The translations under genes were made by a program, and so were the position numbers. Below are positions 52,583 through 60,009 of a stretch of DNA of 64,000 nucleotides, one piece after another (position 1 is the stretch's first letter; each line of letters starts with the position of its first letter). The stretch is from positions 62,001-126,000 of the forward strand of contig PBLF01000029.1 of NCBI GenBank assembly GCA_002722295.1, in the 5' to 3' direction. Below the pieces are notes generated by a model that searched no databases, was not told the DNA's origin, and saw only the letters and a program-made list of their open reading frames with translations. Origin of the DNA: Stappia sp. Lineage in GTDB: Bacteria > Pseudomonadota > Alphaproteobacteria > Rhizobiales > Stappiaceae.

Positions 52583-53383
52583 ATGGGTGAAGGGTTGCAT
52601 CCGACGGCAGTCGTCGAGGACGGCGCGCGTCTGGGAGAAGGTGTGCGCATCGGCCCCTTCTGCCACGTCGGGGCGGATGTGGAGCTTGGCGACGGCGTCG
52701 AGCTCAAGTCGCATGTGGTCGTGGCCGGGCGCACCAGCATCGGTACGCGCACGACCGTGTTTCCCTTCGCCTCGCTTGGCCATCAGGCCCAGGATCTCAA
52801 GTACAGGGGCGAGGAGGCGAGCCTCACGATCGGCAGCGACTGCATGATCCGCGAGGGCGTCACCATGAACGCCGGCACCGAGGGCGGCGGCGGCGAAACA
52901 ATTGTCGGCAATCGCTGCGCCTTCCTGGCGAATTCCCATGTCGGCCACGATTCGCGCCTTGGCGACGGGGTGGTCCTGTCCAACAACGTGATGATCGCCG
53001 GCCATGTGAGTGTTGGCAATCACGTGATCATGGGCGGTGGCGCGGCCGTGATCCAGTTCACGCGCGTCGGGGACAACGCCTTCGTGGGCGGTCTTGCCGG
53101 GCTTGAGAACGACCTTATTCCCTTTGGCATGGTCATGGGCAACCGGGCCAAGCTGAACGGCCTCAACCTGGTGGGCCTGAAACGGCATGGCTATCCGCGC
53201 GAGGAAATCCATGCGCTGCGGGCCGCCTACCGTGAGCTTTTCGAAAGCGGTGAGGGAACGCTGCGCCAGCGCGCCGAGGCCCTGTCCGGCGCCCATGAGG
53301 CGGGCACGCTCGTGCGTCGGGTGACCGACTTTATCCTGGCGGACTCCGACCGTCGTTTCTGCACTCCCGATCCGGACGCCTGA
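52583..53383 (+). CDS. lpxA: Acyl-ACP--UDP-N-acetylglucosamine O-acyltransferase
   Basis: This first enzyme of lipid A synthesis has 266 residues. The N-terminal left-handed beta helix contains LHPTAVVEDGARLGEGVRIG and CAFLANSHVGHDSRLGDGVV with the catalytic His. The C-terminal helical domain contains NGLNLVGLKRHGYPREEIHALRAAYR in part. ATG 52583 is chosen; GTG 52580 would add one residue. It is separated from fabZ by 10 bp. Confidence 0.96.
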   Translation: MGEGLHPTAVVEDGARLGEGVRIGPFCHVGADVELGDGVELKSHVVVAGRTSIGTRTTVFPFASLGHQAQDLKYRGEEASLTIGSDCMIREGVTMNAGTEGGGGETIVGNRCAFLANSHVGHDSRLGDGVVLSNNVMIAGHVSVGNHVIMGGGAAVIQFTRVGDNAFVGGLAGLENDLIPFGMVMGNRAKLNGLNLVGLKRHGYPREEIHALRAAYRELFESGEGTLRQRAEALSGAHEAGTLVRRVTDFILADSDRRFCTPDPDA

Positions 53384-53386
53384 ACC

Positions 53387-54298
53387 GTGACCGCGCCGGG
53401 CGCCTTCGCCAGGGGCACCGATGACGGTGCGGCGTCGCTCGCGCCCGTCGGGGTCATCTGCGGCAGCGGACGCCTTCCACTCGAGGTCGTTGCCGCGGCG
53501 CGCGCGCGCGGACGAAAGGTGGTGCCCGTCGCCATCGAAGGCGAGGCGGATCCCGCGATCGATGCCCTGTCGCCCACGTGGCTCGGGTTCGGCCAGATCG
53601 GCAAGCTCGCCGATCTTCTGACCCGCGAGGGCTGCCGCGATCTGGTGATGATCGGCGGCATCGCGAAACGTCCGGACATGCGCAAGATCATTGGTGACTT
53701 CGGCACCATGCGCCGTCTCCCCAGGATCGTCGCGACGCTTGTCGGCGGTGACGACAGCCTGCTGAAGAAGGTCATCCGCCTGTTCGAGGAGGAGGGGTTC
53801 CGCGTTATCGGCGCCCATGAAATCGCACCCGACCTTCTGGCGGGGGCAGGGCCGCTTGCCGGCCCGGAGCCCGCGGCCGAGATCGCGGCGGAACTGGCCT
53901 TGGCCGTGCGCGCGGTCGTTGACCTGGGTCGTCTCGACATCGGCCAGGCGGCGGTGGTTGTCGGCAGCCGTGTGATCGCGGTGGAAGCGGCAGAAGGCAC
54001 GGATGCCATGCTGCGACGCTGCGCCGAGGTACGCGCGGCGGGGCGTGTGCGCCGCAAGGGAGGCGTGCTGGTGAAATGCGCCAAGCCGCAACAGGATCTC
54101 CGGGTCGATCTGCCGGCCATCGGGCCCGATACGGTCCGCCTCGCGCGCGAGGCAGGGCTTTCGGGCATCGGCATCGAGGCCGGCCACGTTCTCGTCGCGG
54201 AGCGTGAGGCGACGCTTGCAGCTGCGCGCGAGAACGGCATGTTCATCTATGGTGTCGCGCCGCTCGCGCACCGCTCCGGGGGGCAGGCTGATGAGTGA
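53387..54298 (+). CDS. lpxI: UDP-2,3-diacylglucosamine diphosphatase LpxI
   Basis: This fourth-step enzyme of lipid A synthesis replaces LpxH in many alphaproteobacteria. The 303-residue product (DUF1009 family) contains GVICGSGRLPLEVVAAAR, WLGFGQIGKLADLL, and RKGGVLVKCAKPQQDLRVDLPAIG in part. It ends GIGIEAGHVLVAERE. It starts with GTG 53387, 3 bp after lpxA, and overlaps lpxB by 8 bp. Confidence 0.95.
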   Translation: MTAPGAFARGTDDGAASLAPVGVICGSGRLPLEVVAAARARGRKVVPVAIEGEADPAIDALSPTWLGFGQIGKLADLLTREGCRDLVMIGGIAKRPDMRKIIGDFGTMRRLPRIVATLVGGDDSLLKKVIRLFEEEGFRVIGAHEIAPDLLAGAGPLAGPEPAAEIAAELALAVRAVVDLGRLDIGQAAVVVGSRVIAVEAAEGTDAMLRRCAEVRAAGRVRRKGGVLVKCAKPQQDLRVDLPAIGPDTVRLAREAGLSGIGIEAGHVLVAEREATLAAARENGMFIYGVAPLAHRSGGQADE

Positions 54299-55511
54299 AA
54301 CGGCCGTTGTACGCCCGTTGAAGATCTATCTCGTCGTCGGCGAGGAATCGGGCGATCAGCTTGCCGCCCCGCTCATGCGCGCACTGCGCGCCCGTCTCGA
54401 TGGCAACGTGGTGTTTCGCGGCGTTGCCGGCGACCGGATGATCGCCGAGGGCATGGAGACGCTGTTTCCCATCGACGATATTGCCGTCATGGGACTGAGC
54501 GCGGTTCTCGGCCGGTTGCCGACGATCGTGCGGCGCGTCTACCAGACCGTAGACGATGTCATCGCGACCGACCCGGACGTACTGGTCATCATCGACAGTC
54601 CCGATTTCACACACAACGTCGCCAAGAGGGTCCGCAAGCGCGCGCCGCACATCCGGATCGTCGACTATGTCTCGCCTTCGGTGTGGGCCTGGCGGCCCGG
54701 CAGGGCGCGCAAGATGGCGGTCTATGTCGACCGGCTTCTGGCGATCCTGCCTTTCGAGCCGGCGGTGCATGAGCGTCTTGGCGGACCCCGGACGGACTAC
54801 GTGGGGCACTCCATCATCGAGAACGCCGCGCGGATGCGCCCGCGCGAGGGAGAGCGCGCGGATCTTGCCTCCGGTGGCGCGCCGGTGCTTCTGGTGCTGC
54901 CCGGGAGCCGGGGCAGCGAGCTGTCGCGATTGCTGAAGGACTTCGGCTCGGCGGTGGCCATCATCGCCCGCGCGCATCCCGATCTCGAGATCGTGCTTCC
55001 CGCCGTGACGCGTCACAAGGCGCGCATCGAGGCGGAGGTCGCGTCCTGGGAGGTGCCGGTGACGGTGGTCTCCGGAGAGGAGGACAAGCTGTCGGCCTTC
55101 CGCAGGGCCCATGCGGCGCTTGCGGCGTCCGGCACGGTGACGCTCGAACTGGCGATTGCCGGCGTCCCCATGGCGGTGGCCTACAAGCTCGACTGGTTCT
55201 ATCGCCGTATCAAGGACCTGAACCGGTTTCTTCCCATCGCCTCGGTGACGTCGATGGTGCTGCCCAACATCATCCTGGGCGAAAACGTGGTGCCGGAATA
55301 TCTCGATGACGGTGCCAATCCGCAGGCGCTTGCAGAGGCCGTCTCGCCGTTGCTGGAGGACGGGCCGCAGCGCGCCCGCCAGCTCGACGCCTTCGCTCGC
55401 CTTGACGAGCACATGCGGCTCGATGGAGGCGAGAGCCAGGCCGGAGCCGCCGCGCGCATCGTCGCCGAGGTTGCCCAGGGCTCCGGGCGCTCCGACGCGC
55501 CGTCCGCCTGA
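54291..55511 (+). CDS. lpxB: Lipid-A-disaccharide synthase
   Basis: This GT19 glycosyltransferase joins UDP-diacylglucosamine and lipid X. The 406-residue product shows VVGEESGDQLAAPLMRAL, PDVLVIIDSPDFTHNVAKRV, VDYVSPSVWAWRPGRARKM and VLLVLPGSRGSELSRLL-type motifs. The ATG overlaps the end of lpxI by 8 bp. It ends 3 bp before the stop of the convergent minus-strand gene. Confidence 0.95.
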   Translation: MSETAVVRPLKIYLVVGEESGDQLAAPLMRALRARLDGNVVFRGVAGDRMIAEGMETLFPIDDIAVMGLSAVLGRLPTIVRRVYQTVDDVIATDPDVLVIIDSPDFTHNVAKRVRKRAPHIRIVDYVSPSVWAWRPGRARKMAVYVDRLLAILPFEPAVHERLGGPRTDYVGHSIIENAARMRPREGERADLASGGAPVLLVLPGSRGSELSRLLKDFGSAVAIIARAHPDLEIVLPAVTRHKARIEAEVASWEVPVTVVSGEEDKLSAFRRAHAALAASGTVTLELAIAGVPMAVAYKLDWFYRRIKDLNRFLPIASVTSMVLPNIILGENVVPEYLDDGANPQALAEAVSPLLEDGPQRARQLDAFARLDEHMRLDGGESQAGAAARIVAEVAQGSGRSDAPSA

Positions 55512-55514
55512 CTG

Positions 55515-56516
55515 TCACCCTTTGACGGGTTTGCAGGTCAGGTCATAGCTGGTCGACTCGACGATTTCGGAGCGGGTGTCCTTGTCGACGCTGCCCTCTT
55601 CATAGGCGAGCGCCATGTCCGAAAGGCGGAGCCGGGCAGCCTCGGCATAATCGACACTGAAGTTCAGCGTGGTGTTCAGCTCCACGTTTCCCTGATGTTG
55701 CTCATACCCGACGCAGTCGGCGGCCCCGAGGTCGTCGTTAAGCGATCCGTCGTCGTACTTCAGGATGCGGCCAAACCGCACGCAGGCCAGGCGCTTGGAA
55801 AAATCGAAGTCGATGGTGGCCAGGCCGTTGTCGGTTTCGCTCCGGATCTCCTTGCCACCGGTAAAAAGCGAGCCGGCAAAGAAGTAGACGTGTTTGCCGG
55901 TACAGCGCAGGGAGGCCTTACCGGTCTTTTCGAGTGTGAAACCCGCTGTCGTGGAACCCGACGGAGAGGTCGGCTCTCCGAACAGGCGTGCGGGGATCCG
56001 GGTGGCGTCGCGCAGCATTGCGCGCGTCAGGATGGACAGGTCTCCCCCGGTCAGCACGAAGGCTGCCCGTGTGGTCGGGGTGGCCCACCACACGAAGGCG
56101 GCCGCGGCCAGTGCCGCGGCGGCGACCGCGTAGCGGCGTTTCGTGCGCGGCGGTTGTATCTCCATGCGTGGCCGTGCTTCTGCATGGGGTGGTTCGGCGG
56201 CGGCTTTCCCTGTCTCCGGTTCGGGCGGTCGCTCCGGGTCCGGGGCGGCGGGCCTTGCCGGCGGCAGGTCCGCGTCCGCCACTTCGAGGGTCACGAGCGC
56301 GGTGCGCTCGTTCAGCGTCGTTCCGCTGAGCGCTGCGTTTCGCACGATCAGCGCATCGAAGGGTGCGGCAAGCCTGATGTTTCCCTTCGCGCCTTCAAGG
56401 CGGACGATGGCCGTTCCGCGTGTCACGCGGGTGCCCGGGGCATGAAAGTATTCGGCAATGCGCAAGGGATAGACACCGGCGTCGGCCGGAGAGAACACGT
56501 TGATCTGGCGAGCCAT
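55515..56516 (-). CDS. Uncharacterised single-span membrane protein with lipoyl/biotinyl-like N-terminal domain
   Basis: I do not recognise this 333-residue protein. Residues about 1-80 (MARQINVFSPADAGVYPLRI, VTRGTAIVRLEGAKGNIRLAAP, LNERTALVTLEV) look like a lipoyl/biotinyl or membrane-fusion-protein hammerhead with the pattern G-x-x-V-x-x-G, APFDALIV and a final LVTLEV. It lacks a canonical EAMKM lysine site. A proline-rich linker follows, then one transmembrane helix (about 132-148, YAVAAAALAAAAFVWWA). The remaining roughly 185 residues carry four cysteines (LRCTGK, LACVRFG, ADCVGYE, LTCKPV), suggesting two disulfides in the periplasm. It lies downstream of gltA and its terminator. Confidence 0.8.
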   Translation of the reverse strand: MARQINVFSPADAGVYPLRIAEYFHAPGTRVTRGTAIVRLEGAKGNIRLAAPFDALIVRNAALSGTTLNERTALVTLEVADADLPPARPAAPDPERPPEPETGKAAAEPPHAEARPRMEIQPPRTKRRYAVAAAALAAAAFVWWATPTTRAAFVLTGGDLSILTRAMLRDATRIPARLFGEPTSPSGSTTAGFTLEKTGKASLRCTGKHVYFFAGSLFTGGKEIRSETDNGLATIDFDFSKRLACVRFGRILKYDDGSLNDDLGAADCVGYEQHQGNVELNTTLNFSVDYAEAARLRLSDMALAYEEGSVDKDTRSEIVESTSYDLTCKPVKG

Positions 56517-56580
56517 CTGCGGGATCCGGGAGAGCGGGGCGACGAAGAAGATTAGCGCCGCCCCGTCCTTGCGCAACGAC

Positions 56581-56609
56581 AAAAAAGGCCGCCCCGAAGG
56601 GCGGCCTTT
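56581..56609 (-). terminator. Rho-independent terminator of gltA
   Basis: On the minus strand, AAAGGCCGCCC and GGGCGGCCTTT (56584-56594 with 56599-56609) pair over 11 bp around a TTCG tetraloop, followed by further T. It lies about 30 bp after the gltA stop and separates it from the downstream gene. Confidence 0.93.
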
Positions 56610-56638
56610 CGCCTTTTCGTCGGGAGCTGCTCCCGTGA

Positions 56639-57931
56639 TCAGCGGCGCTGAGCGATCGGCGTGTAGTCGCGCGGTCCCGAGCCCGTGTAGAGCTGGCGCG
56701 GACGGCCGATCTTCTGGGACGGATCCTCGACCATTTCCTTCCACTGGGCGATCCAGCCGACCGTGCGCGCGAGGGCGAACAGCACCGTGAACATGGTGGT
56801 CGGGAAGCCGAGCGCACGCAGCGTGATACCGGAGTAGAAGTCGATGTTCGGGTAGAGCTTCTTCTCCACGAAGTACTCGTCGCTGAGCGCGATCTTCTCC
56901 AGCTCCATGGCAACGTCCAGAAGCGGATCGTCTCGGATGCCGAGCTCGGCCAGCACCTCGTGCGTGGTCTTCTGCATGATGCGGGCGCGCGGGTCGTAGT
57001 TCTTGTAGACCCGGTGACCGAAGCCCATCAGGCGGAACGGATCGTTCTTGTCCTTGGCGCGCGCGATGAACTCCGGAATGCGGTCGACCGACCCGATCTC
57101 GGAGAGCATCGTGAGTGCCGCCTCGTTGGCGCCGCCGTGTGCCGGGCCCCAGAGGCAGGCGATGCCGGCCGCGATGCAGGCGAACGGGTTGGCGCCCGAC
57201 GAGCCGGCGAGACGCACGGTCGAGGTCGAGGCGTTCTGCTCGTGGTCGGCATGGAGGATGAAGATCCGGTCCATGGCGCGCGCGAGCACCGGGTTCACCT
57301 TGTACTCCTCGCAGGGGACGGCGAAGCACATGTGCAGGAAGTTCGACGCGTAGTCGAGGTCGTTGCGCGGATACACGAACGGCTGGCCGACGTGGTACTT
57401 GTAGGCCATGGCCGCAAGCGTCGGCATCTTCGCGATCATGCGCAGGGACGCGACCATGCGCTGGTGCGGGTCCGAGATGTCGGTGGAGTCATGGTAGAAT
57501 GCCGAGAGCGCGCCCACGGTGCCTACCATTATTGCCATCGGATGGGCGTCCCGGCGGAAACCGGTGAAGAAGCGCGACATCTGCTCGTGGATCATCGTGT
57601 GATAGGTCACGCGATGCACGAAGTCGTCCTTCTGCGCCTTGGTCGGCAGCTCGCCGTAGAGCAGCAGGTAGCAGCTCTCCAGGAAGTCACCGTGTTCGGC
57701 CAGCTGCTCGATCGGATAGCCGCGATAGAGCAGGGTGCCCTCGTCGCCGTCGATGTAGGTGATCGCGGACTCGCACGACGCCGTGGAGGTGAAGCCGGGA
57801 TCGTAGGTAAAGCAGCCGGTGTCGCGGTACAGCGCGCCGATGTCGAGCACGTCCGGTCCGACGGACCCCTCGCGCATGGCGAGGTCATAGGACGTGTCGC
57901 CGATGGTCAGCTTGGCAGTCTTGTCGCTCAT
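56639..57931 (-). CDS. gltA: Citrate synthase (type II, hexameric)
   Basis: This TCA-cycle entry enzyme condenses oxaloacetate and acetyl-CoA. The 430-residue product has the type II N-terminal domain with [16 protein letters not shown] and [20 protein letters not shown]. Catalytic regions are [20 protein letters not shown] and [16 protein letters not shown], with a C-terminal Asp in [13 protein letters not shown] 57931 gives the usual N-terminus MSDKTAKL and has GGGGG nine bases upstream. Confidence 0.97.
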   Translation of the reverse strand: MSDKTAKLTIGDTSYDLAMREGSVGPDVLDIGALYRDTGCFTYDPGFTSTASCESAITYIDGDEGTLLYRGYPIEQLAEHGDFLESCYLLLYGELPTKAQKDDFVHRVTYHTMIHEQMSRFFTGFRRDAHPMAIMVGTVGALSAFYHDSTDISDPHQRMVASLRMIAKMPTLAAMAYKYHVGQPFVYPRNDLDYASNFLHMCFAVPCEEYKVNPVLARAMDRIFILHADHEQNASTSTVRLAGSSGANPFACIAAGIACLWGPAHGGANEAALTMLSEIGSVDRIPEFIARAKDKNDPFRLMGFGHRVYKNYDPRARIMQKTTHEVLAELGIRDDPLLDVAMELEKIALSDEYFVEKKLYPNIDFYSGITLRALGFPTTMFTVLFALARTVGWIAQWKEMVEDPSQKIGRPRQLYTGSGPRDYTPIAQRR

Positions 57932-58113
57932 ATAGGCTACCCCCATTTGAGAGATGGGCGCCGTGCGCATCCCCGGCCCGGTTTCCGTATAAGGAGGACG
58001 GAGCCGAACGCACGGCGGGAGGAAAGGTCGGATGTTGCGTATCCCATTTGCCGACAACCCGCAAGCGCGCGGGACTGGTGCAAAGGTCGCATGGTGAGCG
58101 TGGCGTCACCTTT

Positions 58114-58160
58114 GGCGCGGACGGAACCTTGCGTGCCGCTCGGGCAGGTCCGTCCGCGCC
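58114..58160. other. Large hairpin downstream of gltX
   Basis: A 12-bp stem (58114-58125 with 58149-58160: GGCGCGGACGGA and its complement) is extended inside by CCT/AGG. On the minus strand it begins 7 bp after the gltX stop but is not followed by a U-tract. It may be a 3'-end stability element or a terminator for plus-strand transcription, where GGATTTTTC follows. Confidence 0.5.
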
Positions 58161-58167
58161 GGATTTT

Positions 58168-59595
58168 TCAGGCTCCGGCCTGATCGCGAATGCGGGCGAG
58201 CGATTCCGTCCGGCCCAGCACGTCCAGAACGTCGAAAACGGGCGGCGAAGTGGTGCGCCCGGTCAGCGCCGCGCGCAGCGGTTGCGCCACCTTGCCGAGC
58301 TTGAGGTCCTTTTCCTCGGCGAAGGCGCGCACGCAGGCCTCGGTGGTTTCGGCGGTGAACTCCTGAAGCGCGTCGAAACGCTCCGCGATCTCGCCGAGCA
58401 TGGCCCGTGCCGCCTCGTCGAGCTGCTTGTCCGCCTTGGCGTCGAGCGAAAGCGGGCGGCTGGCCCAGAGGTAGCCGGCGCTGTCGACAAGCTCCACCAG
58501 CGTCTTGGCGCGCTCCTTGAGACCGGGGAGGGCGGCGCGGAACTTCGCCTCGTTCCCGGGGCTCGCGAGCCACTCGATCACCGGAGCGCCGTTCTCGGCG
58601 TGGGGCAGATAGGCGGCGAGATCGCCCATCAGCGCCTCGACGCTTGCGTCCCGCATGTAGTGGCCGTTGAGATTCTCCAGCTTGGTCATGTCGAAACGTG
58701 ACGGCGAGCGACCGATGGCGTCGAGATCGAACCAGGAGATCATGTCGTCGGTGGAGAAGATCTCGTCATCGCCGTGGCTCCAGCCCAGACGGGCGAGATA
58801 GTTGCGCATGGCCGCCGGCAGGAAGCCCATGGCGCGATAGGCCTCGGCGCCGAGCGCGCCGTGGCGCTTGGACAGCTTCGCCCCGTCCGGCCCGTGGATC
58901 AGCGGGATATGCGCCATGACCGGCACGTCCCAGCCGAGCGCCTTGTAGATCAGCGTCTGGCGCGCGGCGTTGGTGAGGTGGTCGTCACCGCGCACGATAT
59001 GGGTGACGCCCATGTCGTGATCGTCCACGACCACCGCCAGCATATAGGTCGGCGTGCCGTCGGAACGCAGCAGGACGAGGTCGTCCAGGTTCTCGTTCTG
59101 GAACACCACGCGTCCCTGCACCTTGTCGTCGATGACCGTTTCACCTTCCACCGGCGCCTTGAGCCGGATGGCGGGGGAAACGCCGGCCGGCGCCTCGGAC
59201 GGGTCGCGGTCACGCCAGCGTCCGTCGTAGCGCGGCGGCAGGCCCTTGGCCTTCTGCTCCTCGCGCATGGCGGCAAGGTCTTCCTGCGTGGCGTAGCAGC
59301 GATAGGCCATGCCGCGTGCCAGAAGCTCCTCGGCAACCTCGCGATGGCGCTCGGCGCGCGCGAACTGGGAGATCGGCTCGCCGTCCCAATCCAGGCCGAG
59401 CCAGGTCAGTCCGTCGAGGATCGCGGCGATCGCCGCATCGGTCGAGCGTTCGCGGTCGGTGTCCTCGATGCGCAGCAGCATCCTGCCGCCGAAACGCTTG
59501 GCATAGAGCCAGTTGAAGAGCGCGGTGCGCGCGCCGCCGATGTGCAGGAAGCCGGTCGGCGAGGGAGCGAAACGCGTGACGACGGGAGCGGTCAT
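58168..59595 (-). CDS. gltX: Glutamate--tRNA ligase
   Basis: This class I synthetase charges tRNA-Glu (and possibly tRNA-Gln, for later amidation). The 475-residue product has the HIGH-type motif [47 protein letters not shown] and the KMSKS-type [15 protein letters not shown] 59595 is the family start, with AAGG just upstream. It lies upstream of gltA on the same strand. Confidence 0.96.
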   Translation of the reverse strand: MTAPVVTRFAPSPTGFLHIGGARTALFNWLYAKRFGGRMLLRIEDTDRERSTDAAIAAILDGLTWLGLDWDGEPISQFARAERHREVAEELLARGMAYRCYATQEDLAAMREEQKAKGLPPRYDGRWRDRDPSEAPAGVSPAIRLKAPVEGETVIDDKVQGRVVFQNENLDDLVLLRSDGTPTYMLAVVVDDHDMGVTHIVRGDDHLTNAARQTLIYKALGWDVPVMAHIPLIHGPDGAKLSKRHGALGAEAYRAMGFLPAAMRNYLARLGWSHGDDEIFSTDDMISWFDLDAIGRSPSRFDMTKLENLNGHYMRDASVEALMGDLAAYLPHAENGAPVIEWLASPGNEAKFRAALPGLKERAKTLVELVDSAGYLWASRPLSLDAKADKQLDEAARAMLGEIAERFDALQEFTAETTEACVRAFAEEKDLKLGKVAQPLRAALTGRTTSPPVFDVLDVLGRTESLARIRDQAGA

Positions 59596-60009
59596 GAAGG
59601 GCCTTATCGTTCTTCGGTCAGATCGTGGACGTGCCTTGGTCGTGTCCTCGGCGGGTCGGGTGTCAGCCTCCGGCCCCGGAAGGAGGGCGGCCGGCACGAC
59701 ATGCGGCACGAGCCAGGCCACGGTGCAACCGCGTATTGGCAAGAATGGCATCTTGCGCGTGTGTCGGGTTGCATTGCACGCTGCCTGGGCCATGTGCGGC
59801 GGATCATCGTTTAGCATGGCCCTTTGCCGCTTCCCAAGGCCGAAATCCGCGTTGCCCGGCATGGAGCGCGAGAGGATGGCTTCCGCGCCGTGCCAGGGGA
59901 TCTGGCGTCACCGGACCGCGACAGCACAGCCGGCGACCGCCATGCGGCGAACAGGCGGGCAACGGAGATGCGGGCAATGTGAACGCAGGCGGACGCCGGG
60001 GGGCAGCCG
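59596..60009. other. Divergent gltX-comEC intergenic region
   Basis: This 414-bp region must hold the promoters of gltX (minus) and comEC (plus). I see no clear consensus promoter and no supported gene. Its C-rich, G-rich composition gives many open frames by chance. Confidence 0.4.
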
